Shown here in pieces: positions 37,546 to 46,926 of a stretch of DNA of 64,000 nucleotides. Every line of letters starts with the position of its first letter. Within the stretch, counting starts at the first letter, position 1. The notes under the pieces are model-generated. The model worked only from the letters and a program-made list of their open reading frames with translations, was not told the DNA's origin and did no database searches. Made by a program: the position numbers and the translations under genes. The stretch is from Lewinellaceae bacterium (GTDB taxonomy: Bacteria; Bacteroidota; Bacteroidia; Chitinophagales; Saprospiraceae): assembly GCA_016710765.1 (NCBI GenBank), contig JADJUJ010000003.1, positions 496,001 through 560,000 on the forward strand. The letters run 5' to 3'.

Positions 37546-39894
37546 CTATTCGCGGTACCAGAAATTATTGCGGATAATCCAACCCGGCCTTCTGGCGTAC
37601 ATCGGGAAGTCAGCTGGCTTGATCAGCAACTCATCCAGGTAAAAGACCTGGTCGGCGTTGGGTTTTTGCAAGAAAATGCTGACTTGTGCATCGCCGTCGT
37701 ATACCTGAAAAGGGATATCGTATAAGCCCCACCCATTCACAATACTGCGCAGGTAAAACCGGACGCCCTCGTGTTGGAAATGAATTTCGGTTCCATCAGT
37801 GCGCCTGTTTTCCACAATTTTCATTTCCTGGCACATGCCAAGATCCTGATTGGCGTACATCCAGCAGCTGATGTAATAGTAACCTGCGGGAAGGTGTTGT
37901 CTGAAAACCCAACAGGTGTCGGCCATATTGCCCTGGAAGGCGCCTTTCCCCTGGAAAATCCGGGAAGCGGGCAGGGAATCATAAGCTGTTGACGTAAAAG
38001 TTTCGGCTGTTCTGTGGGAGCAGCCATTGGTTAATGGCATAGAGGTCCTGCCGGTCGATCTCCGCAGCAATGGCCATCGCATGTTGGTGCGCATAATTGC
38101 GGATGCTGTCGGGCAGGATCGACATGATTTTTAATTCCGGGTGATCGTATACCAGGGTGGCTTTTTCGATAAACTGGGGGTAGGCTTCGCGCACTTTATC
38201 CCATTGTGAAGGGTTGATCAGCAGTGCAATGGGACGGTTGTCGGGAAGTTCGTCCAGCAGGGAGGGCGATTCGCAAGGCTCCAGTACAAACTGCACCGAT
38301 GCAGTGGTTTGCCTGGCGGAGGTTCGGCTCAGGTTGACGCCAATATCGGGAACACCGGTATGGTAGGCTGTGGTTTGAACATTTTTAAAGTGGCCATAGT
38401 CGAAGTCCATCCAGATGTTTTCCGAGCCTATATGGTAATAGGGCAGGGGAAGCAGGGCCTGGAAGCGGCTGAAATCAACTTTGTTGAGCCAGTGATCGGG
38501 TGAACTGGCCACTTGTGCCCGTATTTGCGGGTTGGGCGCCGTTTCGATAATTTTCTTGTGTTGCAGGAGTCGTGCTTCTGCGCCCAGCAACAGGAGTGGA
38601 AGCAGGGCAATGGGCCATTTGAGCCAGCGGTACTTTCCATTGCGGAGCCCCTCAAAACGAACGCTGTAGTTCCAAAGGCTGTAAATGGCAATGATATTTA
38701 TCACGTAGTAGTACGCCCAGGTAAACCGGCCCAATCCGCGAAATTGCCGCAGCGGCCCCATCAGGTTGACCATCCATTCCATGCCAGGAATTGCGAAGGG
38801 GAAGCCAAAGGAAAAAAGCAGCAAAACAAATGCGGCGATAAAAATACCCCGGAGGTAGGGTTGGTGCACCCGATGGTAAGCCGCTTCTTTCCAGGTTTTT
38901 CCAAACATTTTGAAACCAGAAAACAGCAGCCAAAGGGTAAACAGGGTTGCCAGCATGCCCGCATAGGCAATTGCCTCCCCATTGACCTCGCGGATTTTGA
39001 CCAAATGCTGGTTGATCCACTGTGCAAGTGGGAAATTGGAATAGGGCAGGAACACTCCTTCCCAGTAACCGATGTACACCGTAAAGCCATAAGGGTTACT
39101 GGGTCGGTCGGCAGTATAATCCGACCAGTGTATCCAAAGGTTGAGCAAGGCAAAGGGAATCAATACCATCACCACCCAGTGACTGATTCGGCGAATCAGG
39201 GTGCTTCGGTTGAAGTCGCGGAAAATCTGAAAGGCAGTATAAAGGGTAAGGAAAAGTGCGCCCAGGCCAAAGTAGTAAAAATGCAATTGGGCACTAAACC
39301 ACAAGGCCATTCCGATCAAAAGGCTGTGATAGCGGCGACTAAACCGTTCCTCGTAGAGGCAAAGCAGGTAGAGCAACAGCGGTATTACGAAGGTGTGCGA
39401 CAGCCCGAAGTGTCCGTCAAACCGGTTGTATTGCGGTGACAAAAAAGTGATGCCCAGGGCCGCCAATCCGGCGTACCATGCCGGAACATGAAGTTTTCGA
39501 AACAAAAGAAAGATAAAGCAGGCGCCCAGCATCATCGAAACGATGAGGAAAACATTCATGGCGCCCACCGTATTGCCTGAAATGTCGCCAATATGTTTGT
39601 TCCACCATTGCAAGCCAGCGGCAAAATGGGCTGGTTGTCGGTGAACAGCACATGCTCGCCAAAGGGGAAGTTCATGCCACCGAAATGGACATAACTGGTG
39701 TCGTAGCGCACATGCCATCCGGTAGTCATGTAGTTTTTAAAGCCGTCGGGGCCTGCGCCGATCAATTGGGTATTCGGGTGTGCCAGCCAGCCGTGGTGTA
39801 TGCTCCACAGTAATGCGAAACAAACCGTCAGCAGTATCAGCAGCCCCAAAAAGGTATGGGAGCGTTGCGGGTGGCGAAGTTGCCAAATGGCCAT
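37546..39894 (-). CDS. Large multi-pass membrane protein, GT-C glycosyltransferase-like (two frameshifts)
   Basis: This is a protein of about 780 residues with ten or more membrane helices in the first two thirds and a soluble C-terminal domain. I start at 39894 (MAIWQLRHPQRSHTFLGLLI), 20 bases after the GT2 stop. The frame breaks twice: near 39630 (FTDNQPIL to AAGLQWWNKHIGDISG) and near 37990 (NSRNF to TSTAYDSLPASRIFQGKG). The pieces form one continuous protein. The layout of an acidic first loop (TQLIGAGPDGFKNYMTTGWH) and many helices resembles GT-C enzymes that use lipid-linked sugars. The adjacent GT2 enzyme would supply such a donor. The exact family is uncertain. Confidence 0.7.
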
Positions 39895-39914
39895 TTCCAA
39901 TTTTTGCAGTCGCT

Positions 39915-40640
39915 TCACGGCCAGATCGATTTTTTCCAGGATCGGAACAGTAAGAAAAGAAAGTTTCGCCCTTCTGTGGCCAGGATTTTCCACCCCACTT
40001 TGCTGAAAACAACGCCCTCCCGAAGTTGAACCGGAACTGGGGTGATGGTCACTTTGCCGTTGGCCAGCATAAGAAATTCGAGATCGAAAAGAAAGCGGTC
40101 GATTCCGGTTTGCAGGAAGACAGCCCTTCCCGCCTGGTCAAAGGCTTTCAGTCCACACTGTGAATCGTCGATGGGCTGGTGAAAAATATTGCGCAACAGC
40201 CAGCGCAGGCTTCTGGACAACCAGCGTCGGAAGGCCGGTACCTTGTCGTAATAAGCGGTGTCGCGGTTGCCTGCGGCAATGCCGCCCTTTTCCATGACCA
40301 CGCTGGCGATGCGAAGCATGCTGTCTTGTGTATAGGGGAAATCGATATCGGTAACCAGGTGAAAATCGGCGTCAGAGGCGGCAACGCCCTGGCGAAGGGC
40401 AAATCCTTTGCCGCGGTTTTCAGTATAATGCACCACTTTAGCGCTGGCAATTTCCTGCTCAATGGTTTGGAAGGCTGCGGGGTTGTTGTTTCGGCTGGAG
40501 CCGTCATCTACAACAATCAGGCTGATCTGCGCCTGCAAGCCGGCGGCATGGTTCTGGAACGCCTTAAAACGGGCAATTAATGCCTTTTCCCAGTCTTTTG
40601 AGGGGTTATAACACGGTACAATGATGTTCAGCCGAATCAA
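39915..40640 (-). CDS. GT2 family glycosyltransferase (polyprenyl-phosphate sugar synthase type)
   Basis: The 241-residue GT-A-fold enzyme begins MIRLNIIVPCYNPSKDWEKA and has VVDDGSS, NRGKGFALRQGV and a DIDFPYT where many relatives carry DADG. DSQCGLKAFDQAG is the typical DxxxGxK(x)F segment of polyprenyl- or dolichyl-phosphate sugar synthases. It probably loads a sugar onto a lipid carrier for the membrane protein encoded next in the operon. Confidence 0.85.
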   Translation of the reverse strand: MIRLNIIVPCYNPSKDWEKALIARFKAFQNHAAGLQAQISLIVVDDGSSRNNNPAAFQTIEQEIASAKVVHYTENRGKGFALRQGVAASDADFHLVTDIDFPYTQDSMLRIASVVMEKGGIAAGNRDTAYYDKVPAFRRWLSRSLRWLLRNIFHQPIDDSQCGLKAFDQAGRAVFLQTGIDRFLFDLEFLMLANGKVTITPVPVQLREGVVFSKVGWKILATEGRNFLFLLFRSWKKSIWP

Positions 40641-41140
40641 AATAATGATAGTTCCCGTTTATGGATTGGTGGCGCATGCCTTTGCTGCCTGCACTGGCTT
40701 CCAAAGCGAGGAAGTCCGACTGCGCCGACGAGCGCAAAAAATAGATAAATTACAGGCCTTCCCTGAATTTTTGTCGGCTGCTTTTATACTTTTTAAGGGA
40801 ATGACCTCCTTTTTATGCTGTCTGTGCCGTGGATTTTGTCTTTCAAAGAATTGTTTTCAAAGAAGTGCTGGGTTTTGTAATTCACATTTTTTTATTCACA
40901 TGTAGTATAAAATATTGATTATTAGCATTTTAATATTTTTTAATATAAATTATTGTTGCTCACAATGCTCGGAAATTGTCATTTTGTCTACGGGGGGGAG
41001 GGCACATATTTGTAACATGAAAATGGGGTTAAATGTAAGTTCGTTTTCATATTATGTTCATGGGATTATACAATTTCAGGTGAGAGAGCAAGTCCTTTCA
41101 CTGGTGGTGAAAGGGCTTGCTGTACCTGAAAAATCAATTA
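40641..41140. other. Gene-poor region with one large hairpin
   Basis: No gene is supported. A large stem-loop spans about 41072-41139: TTTCAGGT...ACCTGAAA outside and AGCAAGTCCTTTCAC with its complement inside, around a 4-base loop. ATGTTCATGGGATTATA at 41054-41070 recurs at 41391-41407. 40900-40960 is AT-rich. Confidence 0.55.
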
Positions 41141-41299
41141 AGCAACGTGTTGGAAATAACTTTCCAATTTGGCGGCACTTTTTGAGCACTGCCTGCGTTG
41201 CCAAAACAGTAATGTAATTTACTACACGCCTGTTTTGACGTCTTGTCAGCACACAAAACCTGCACCCCAAATCCGGAAAGTTATTTCCGACACGTTGCT
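41141..41299. mobile_element. 159-bp foldback (MITE-like) element, copy A
   Basis: It has 25-bp terminal inverted repeats (AGCAACGTGTTGGAAATAAC and onward, one mismatch) and no coding capacity. Copy B at 49917-50075 has the same length and differs at about 6 of 159 positions. The inside is also self-complementary, including CAAAACAG...CTGTTTTG, so the whole element can fold into one imperfect hairpin. No clear target-site duplication is visible. It lies in the leader region upstream of panB. Confidence 0.8.
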
Positions 41300-41314
41300 A
41301 AATGTTAAGGTGCG

Positions 41315-41450
41315 TATTTTTGTAACCCGCAGCACAATTGCAGCGTTTTATACATCAAAAGGTTCCATTGCGGCCTTTCCTGCTTAGAAAATGTTCATGG
41401 GATTATAATTTGTTGTTTTACGACCACGCCTAAAGAGGCGTGGTTTTTTT
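41315..41450 (+). ncRNA. Candidate small RNA with own promoter box and terminator
   Basis: TATTTTTG (41315-41322) follows a TTG (41295-41297, part of element A's right end) by 17 bases. The region to 41423 has no open frame with support. It ends at a classical terminator (41424-41450). A transcript of about 120 bases is inferred. No known RNA family is recognised. Confidence 0.4.
41424..41450 (+). terminator. Orphan intrinsic terminator upstream of panB
   Basis: Stem CCACGCCT (41424-41431) and AGGCGTGG (41436-41443), loop AAAG, then seven T. It works only on the plus strand, where no protein gene precedes it for over 780 bases. Confidence 0.85.
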
Positions 41451-41497
41451 GTTTTTACCATTACCTTGTACCCGATTTTAAAACGAAGCGGTAAATT

Positions 41498-42316
41498 ATG
41501 TCAGTAACAGGTGGTGAAATAAAACGAGTAACAACGCATGTGCTCCATGCCATGAAGGAGCGTGGAGAAAAAATAGCCATGCTTACGGCCTACGATTTTT
41601 CCATGGCCCGGATATTAGATGAGGCTGGTATCGATGTGTTGTTGGTGGGCGATTCGGCCTCCAATGTCATGGCTGGCCATGAAACTACTTTGCCCATCAC
41701 GCTGGATCAAATGATTTATCACGGGCAATCGGTAGTGCGTGCCGTCCACCGCTCAATGGTGGTTGTGGACATGCCCTTCGGTTCTTACCAGTCCAATTCA
41801 GAAATTGCGTTGAAGAGTGCCATCAAAATCATGAAGGAATCGGGTGCGCATGCTGTGAAACTGGAAGGCGGCGCTGAGGTGGAGGATTCTATCCGAAAAA
41901 TACTACAGGCGGGGATTCCCGTCATGGGACACCTGGGCCTCACTCCCCAAAGCATCTACAAGTTTGGCACCTATACGGTTCGTGCCAAGGAGGATGCAGA
42001 AGCAGAAAAATTACTGGAGGATGCGCGACTGCTCGACCAGCTCGGCTGTTTTGCCATCGTACTGGAAAAAATACCGGCCCAACTGGCCAAAACGGTTTCG
42101 GAAAGTATTGATGTACCTACCATCGGTATTGGCGCAGGCCCAGATACCGACGGACAGGTGTTGGTTACCCACGATATGCTGGGCATCACCAAGGATTTTA
42201 ACCCCAGGTTTTTGCGCCGATACGCCGAACTTTTTCAGGTGATTGGAGAGGCTACGCAGCACTACATTGCTGATGTGAAAGACCACAAATTTCCAGACAA
42301 GACAGAACAATATTAA
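41498..42316 (+). CDS. panB: 3-methyl-2-oxobutanoate hydroxymethyltransferase
   Basis: PanB adds a hydroxymethyl group from methylene-tetrahydrofolate to ketoisovalerate, the first step to pantothenate and coenzyme A. The 272 residues show [68 protein letters not shown] and [17 protein letters not shown], all typical. The stop is followed directly by mltG sequence in another frame. Confidence 0.96.
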   Translation: MSVTGGEIKRVTTHVLHAMKERGEKIAMLTAYDFSMARILDEAGIDVLLVGDSASNVMAGHETTLPITLDQMIYHGQSVVRAVHRSMVVVDMPFGSYQSNSEIALKSAIKIMKESGAHAVKLEGGAEVEDSIRKILQAGIPVMGHLGLTPQSIYKFGTYTVRAKEDAEAEKLLEDARLLDQLGCFAIVLEKIPAQLAKTVSESIDVPTIGIGAGPDTDGQVLVTHDMLGITKDFNPRFLRRYAELFQVIGEATQHYIADVKDHKFPDKTEQY

Positions 42317-43228
42317 TTGGGGTTTGGGTGTTTGTTGAGTGCTTTTGCCATTCCATGGTATGCATGGAAAAACATGAAGGGCAACTTTATTACCGATGCC
42401 GAGAGTTTCCGTTGGGTAGCCGACCAGATGAGTTATGTTGAAAAAGTGCGCAGTGGCCGCTTCGAGATTGAGCCGGGCTGGAACAACCGCGAGCTTGTGC
42501 AGCACCTGCGCGCCGGAAAACAAGCACCCGTTAAGGTGGTGCTCAACAACGAGCGCCTCCTGGAAGATGTGGCTGCCAAAGTTTCGGGCTTTATAGAACC
42601 CGACTCCCTTGCTTTGCTGCAGGCGTTTCTAGACCCCGCGTACCTCCAGCAAATGGGTTACGCACCGGAAACGGTTATGAGTCTTTTTGTTCCGAATACC
42701 TATGAAATGTACTGGAACTCCAACCCTACCGACTTCCTGAACAGGATGCTGAAGGAACACAATGCTTTTTGGGAAAAGAGGGCAGGAGGGCAAAGGCGGC
42801 AGCCTTGGGTTGCTGAAACGCAGGTGTATACCCTGGCCTCTATTGTAGACCGGGAAACCAACAACGTCGGGTAGAAGCCTACCGTGGCAGGTGTTTACCT
42901 GAATCGCTTGCGTATCGATATGCGGCTGCAAGCCGACCCAACCTGCGTATTCGCCACCCGCGACTTTACCACCCGCCGGGTTACCACCTACCACACCGGA
43001 TTTGATTCGCCTTACAACACGTATATGTACAAAGGCCTTCCCCCTGGTCCGATCTCCATGGCATCCATCTCCGGGATTGACGCGGTGTTGAACGCTGAGA
43101 AGCACAACTATCTCTACTTTTGCGCCAAACCAGATGCTTCCGGAACCCATGCCTTTGCCGCCACCTTGCCGGCGCACAATGTGAATGTGCAGCGTTTCCG
43201 GGCGTACAAGGCGAAAACGGGGTATTGA
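42317..43228 (+). pseudogene. mltG: Endolytic murein transglycosylase MltG, damaged
   Basis: MltG cuts nascent glycan strands at the inner membrane. FRWVADQMSYVEKVRSGRFE, LFVPNTYEMYWN, TLASIVDRET, VAGVYLNRLRIDMRLQADPT and YKGLPPGPISMASISGIDAV identify it. Two defects are visible. An in-frame TAG (42872-42874) stands where relatives have a Glu or similar (NNV-GxK-PTVAGVY), close after the conserved ASIVxxET. The N-terminal membrane helix and about 60 further residues, with the start codon, are also missing, so that open sequence begins at the panB stop. Given the other sequence errors here, a deletion plus miscalled bases is likely, but as given the gene is broken. Confidence 0.82.
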
Positions 43229-43370
43229 ATTTCCGATTTCCGATTACATGATATCCGATATCCGATTGGATTTGTGATGGGAGATGTAAATACCCGATCA
43301 GCGTAAAAATGTACAATCGGCAATCAGCTCGGCAGTCGGAAGTCATGTAATCTTAAATCGTAAATCAATT
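43229..43370. repeat. Heptamer repeats and inverted repeat
   Basis: Left: TTCCGAT, TTCCGAT, TACATGA, TATCCGA, TATCCGA (from about 43230). Right: GGCAATCAGCTCGGCAGTC and TCATGTAATC (about 43314-43352). GATTACATGA and TCATGTAATC pair. It fills the gap between mltG and the aldo/keto reductase. Confidence 0.65.
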
Positions 43371-43375
43371 GAGTT

Positions 43376-44395
43376 ATGCAACATCGCTTACTCGGCCGCT
43401 CCGGCCTGCGCGTCACAGAACTTTGCCTCGGCACCATGACTTTTGGAACAGAATGGGGCTGGGGCGCTGACAAGGAAGAAAGTCAGCGCATTTTTGATGC
43501 CTTTGCAGACAAAGGCGGCAGCTTTCTGGACACGGCCAACCGGTACACCGAAGGAACCTCAGAACGCTGGCTGGGTGATTTTATCCAGGCAGACCGCCAT
43601 CATTTTGTGCTGGCAACCAAATACACCCTGCGCGACAGAACAGGCGATCCCAATTTTGCCGGCAACCACCGCAAAAATATGATGCGCTCAGTGGAAGAAA
43701 GTCTGAAGCGATTGAACACCGAATTTATCGATTTGCTCTGGGTGCATGCCTGGGATTTCACCACGCCGGTGGATGAAGTGTTGCGCGGATTAGACGACCT
43801 GGTCCGCAGTGGAAAAGTACACTACATCGGCATTTCGGATACACCCGCCTGGGTGGTAAGTCAGGCCAATACCATGGCCGAACTAAAATCCTGGACCCAA
43901 TTTGTAGGCCTTCAAATCGAATACTCGTTGTTGCAGCGCACGCCGGAGCGCGATCTATTGCCAATGGCCCGGCAATTTGGCATGGCTGTAACGCCCTGGG
44001 GCGCGATCGGTGGCGGAGCCCTCACCGGCAAATACCTCAAGGGGGAAGCTGGCCGGGTGGTGGAAGCCAGCGCCCGCCGGAGCGATCGGGCCAACACCAT
44101 TGCCGCCAAGGTGGTGGAGGTGGCTGAAAGCATTGGGAAAACGCCTGCACAGGTGGCCATCAACTGGTCTCGGCAGCGCAATGCTGGGCTGAACGTGATT
44201 CCAATCATCGGAGCGCGCACGGCTGTTCAACTGAACGATTCGATGGATTGTCTGGGTTGGGAAATTCCAGCCGACGCCATGGTTGGGCTGGATGAAGTCA
44301 GTGCCATAGAACTTGGATTCCCCCACGAATTTTTATTGACGGAAGGCGTGCAGGACCTGGTCTATGGCGGGCACAAACCACAGCAATTTAAATAA
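43376..44395 (+). CDS. Aldo/keto reductase
   Basis: This is an NADPH-dependent oxidoreductase with a TIM barrel, 339 residues. The catalytic set is visible: Asp and Tyr in LDTANRYTEGTSE (about residues 52-64), Lys in LATKYTLRD, and His in LWVHAWDF. The C-terminal GARTAVQLNDSMDCLGW is the cofactor-binding part. The substrate is unknown. It overlaps by frame with, and is followed 16 bases later by, the SDR gene, so the two form an operon. Confidence 0.9.
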   Translation: MQHRLLGRSGLRVTELCLGTMTFGTEWGWGADKEESQRIFDAFADKGGSFLDTANRYTEGTSERWLGDFIQADRHHFVLATKYTLRDRTGDPNFAGNHRKNMMRSVEESLKRLNTEFIDLLWVHAWDFTTPVDEVLRGLDDLVRSGKVHYIGISDTPAWVVSQANTMAELKSWTQFVGLQIEYSLLQRTPERDLLPMARQFGMAVTPWGAIGGGALTGKYLKGEAGRVVEASARRSDRANTIAAKVVEVAESIGKTPAQVAINWSRQRNAGLNVIPIIGARTAVQLNDSMDCLGWEIPADAMVGLDEVSAIELGFPHEFLLTEGVQDLVYGGHKPQQFK

Positions 44396-44411
44396 TCTTC
44401 AATTTTTTGCC

Positions 44412-45065
44412 ATGAAACTGCTCTTTATAGGAATGGGCCCCGGCAACGGTATGTCGGTCGCCAGGCGTTTTGGCCGGGAAGGATTCGAAATTCTGATGGT
44501 GGCCAGAGACCCTGAGAAACTGACGGAATACGCTGCTGAACTCGAAAAAGAAGGGGTTGCGTCGTCATCGTTTGCCGTGGATATCGCAGACAAGCAGGCC
44601 TTTCGGGAATTGCTAACGGAGATTGTAGCCCAGCATCCCGACATCAGTATCATGCATTATAATGCCAGTGCTTTTAACCCCGCACTGCCCTCTGAAATTG
44701 ACCTGGACACCTTTATGGCTGACCTTAACATAAACATCGTTGGCGCATTGTTGTCGGCGCAAGCCGTACTGCCTGCCATGCGGGCCAGGGGGGCAGGCAC
44801 GATATTTCTGACAGGCGGTGGAACCGCCCTGGATGCTCCCGCCAACCTCGCTTCACTTGGCGTTGGCAAGGCGGGTATGCGCAGCCTGGTATTTACACTT
44901 GCCAAGGAGTGTAAGGATTACGGGATTCATGTGGCCACCATTACCATTTGTGGTATGATACAGCCTGGAACACAACTTGCCCCTGATCTAATTGCTGAAA
45001 ATTTCTGGAAATTGCATCAGGACCGGGATACGGAGCATTGGCAGACGGAAATTATGATGGATTAA
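44412..45065 (+). CDS. Short-chain dehydrogenase/reductase-like protein lacking the catalytic Tyr
   Basis: The Rossmann-fold protein is 217 residues from Met 44412 (MKLLFIGMGPGNGMSVARRF), with the cofactor glycines in IGMGPGNGMSVA and YNASAF where classical SDRs have NNAG. In the YxxxK position it has LGVGK (L149 to K153), so the proton-donating Tyr is absent. This substitution may be general in this subgroup of SDRs. It starts 16 bases after the aldo/keto reductase stop. Function unknown. Confidence 0.82.
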   Translation: MKLLFIGMGPGNGMSVARRFGREGFEILMVARDPEKLTEYAAELEKEGVASSSFAVDIADKQAFRELLTEIVAQHPDISIMHYNASAFNPALPSEIDLDTFMADLNINIVGALLSAQAVLPAMRARGAGTIFLTGGGTALDAPANLASLGVGKAGMRSLVFTLAKECKDYGIHVATITICGMIQPGTQLAPDLIAENFWKLHQDRDTEHWQTEIMMD

Positions 45066-45111
45066 GGCGTTTTCAGATCATGCCCTCTGCGTGGAAATGC
45101 ACTAGGCCTCC

Positions 45112-45942
45112 TTACCCCAAGTTCAGCGACTGTATCCATGCCAAGGTATGGTTAAAAATATCTTCTTTTTCCGGCTCATTGTGGATTTCGTGGTAAAGCC
45201 CCGGCCATTCTTTGTACTGAATATTTCCTTTTAGTCGATTGCTAAACTCCTTAGTTGCCTCAAATGAGGTAATCCTATCCTCATTACCGTGCATCAGCAG
45301 GAGTGGAAGCGGGAAATCACCCTCGTATTTGTTCAGCCAATCGGCGCCCTCAATGCATGCCAGTCCGGCGGCGGCGCTGAGTTTGTCGTGCACAAAGGGA
45401 TCGAATTTGTACATTTCCACCACTTCCGGGTCGTGCGAGAGCAAATGCACGGCAAGCCCATTGGGCAACGTCAGGGTGGGCATAAAACGGCGTAAAAAAC
45501 GTGCTGCTACTACTTTGATGGCGGGCGCCTCAAAGGCCAGGCGAATCCAGGGTGCGCTGGCTATTTGTGCGCTAAGGATTTGAGGTTTACGGCGCAGCGT
45601 ATAATTTAGGGTGAGGTTACCACCCATGGAATGGCCGTACAAAATGATTGGCGTAGTAGGGTAGCGTTTCCTGACTTCTAGCAGGAACTGATCGATGTCG
45701 TCGAGTAAAACCTCCAGGTTTTTAGCATGACCTCGACGGCCTTCGCTTCGGCCATAGCCTTGCATGTCGAAGCCCATTACTGCGACTTGGTGCCGGGTAA
45801 ACCATTCTGCCAGGTTGTGGTAGCGGCCTATGTGTTCACCCTGTCCGTGCACCATCGCCAGCACTGCGATCGGTGTGTCGATGGTCCAGTCGACCCCGTG
45901 AATATTCAAGCCCTGGGCATTGTGCCAATTTAAAAATTCCAT
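45112..45942 (-). CDS. Alpha/beta hydrolase, monoacylglycerol lipase-like
   Basis: The 276-residue serine hydrolase has the nucleophile S105 in LYGHSMGG, the oxyanion region MVHGQGEHIGRYHNLAEWF (about residues 30-48), the acid in LLMHGNEDRITS, and His in GLYHEIHNE. The layout (serine hydrolase with an HGxGEH motif) is that of monoacylglycerol lipases and lysophospholipases. It follows the 45960-46646 gene with a 17-base gap. Confidence 0.87.
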   Translation of the reverse strand: MEFLNWHNAQGLNIHGVDWTIDTPIAVLAMVHGQGEHIGRYHNLAEWFTRHQVAVMGFDMQGYGRSEGRRGHAKNLEVLLDDIDQFLLEVRKRYPTTPIILYGHSMGGNLTLNYTLRRKPQILSAQIASAPWIRLAFEAPAIKVVAARFLRRFMPTLTLPNGLAVHLLSHDPEVVEMYKFDPFVHDKLSAAAGLACIEGADWLNKYEGDFPLPLLLMHGNEDRITSFEATKEFSNRLKGNIQYKEWPGLYHEIHNEPEKEDIFNHTLAWIQSLNLG

Positions 45943-45959
45943 GGTGGTTAAAATCTTGA

Positions 45960-46646
45960 TTAGAGGGGATAAATATGGCCCTGTCGAATGTTTACCACGC
46001 TGGTTCCAGGGTATGGGGTTTTGAAATAACGTTTCCAGTTGTTACAGACCGCTTTTTTGCGCCGTTGAACATCCGTAATATAATACAAGCGCCCATTGTC
46101 CGTGCGCAAGATGCAGGGCGAAAACCGTTGGAGCAGTGGGGCATCCTCCGGCAAAGGGTTGGTAAGTTCTGCCAGCAAAATTCCGTATCCGGAATCCTGA
46201 TCCGATACGGGATGTGGCGGTTCAATTTTTTCCTGGGGCGTATCTAAGGGCAATGCTGGCTGTAGTCGTGGCAGGGGAACGCTGTTGTTGGCCTCGGGCA
46301 GTTGCCGATGGGTGTAAGTACTGTCGTGAAGTGCGGCCAGGTAACTAATGGGTTGCGCTTCGGTCAAAAGGGTGTCGGTCAGGGTTCCATAACCCGATTT
46401 ACGGATCAATACTTCATAATGGTTTCCCGACGGAAGGATGGAAAACCATTGGCCTTGTTCATCCGTGGTGCTTTTTAGCACTGGGCTGGTGGCAGATAGC
46501 GGTCGGATGCTGATGTCAACTCCTGCCAGCGGGTGCTGTCGGGCAGCATCCAGTACACTGATTTCCAGGGGCGTTTGGGCATGGGCCAGCGCTGGCAGCA
46601 AAAACAAAAGGAAGAAAGGCATGCGCATAAGCTGGACTTTTGTCAT
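45960..46646 (-). CDS. Exported protein with carboxypeptidase-regulatory-like domain
   Basis: The 228-residue protein has a signal peptide (MRMPFFLLFLLPALAHAQ; the start may be Met 7 rather than Met 1) followed by a beta-sandwich of the CarboxypepD_reg-like type: PLEISVLDAARQHPLAGVDI and TTDEQGQWFSILPSGNHYEV (about residues 26-95). The second half, with AELTNPLPEDAPLLQRFSPC and a basic GRLYYITDVQRRKK, is unfamiliar. It is upstream of the lipase-like gene in the same operon. Function unknown. Confidence 0.7.
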   Translation of the reverse strand: MTKVQLMRMPFFLLFLLPALAHAQTPLEISVLDAARQHPLAGVDISIRPLSATSPVLKSTTDEQGQWFSILPSGNHYEVLIRKSGYGTLTDTLLTEAQPISYLAALHDSTYTHRQLPEANNSVPLPRLQPALPLDTPQEKIEPPHPVSDQDSGYGILLAELTNPLPEDAPLLQRFSPCILRTDNGRLYYITDVQRRKKAVCNNWKRYFKTPYPGTSVVNIRQGHIYPL

Positions 46647-46926
46647 TTGATGTTGGTCTTTGGGTTTGAATCTGGATTAGTATTCTCCGACATGCTTTTA
46701 TATGCTGAACACCCTTTTTTAAAAAAGCGTTTACATTGTTTTTCAGCGAATATTAATGCATCGAAAACCCAATACTTAGTCATTCCGGGCAAAGCCAAAG
46801 ATTAAAGACCTGTGGCCAGAGACCAGACAACAAGACGTTTGCTGTACAAATGTAGGGAATTGGAGCGCTGCTTGCTGCTATTTTACCAAAAAGCGCGAAG
46901 TTTGCGTGGATTAAACGACAACGACG

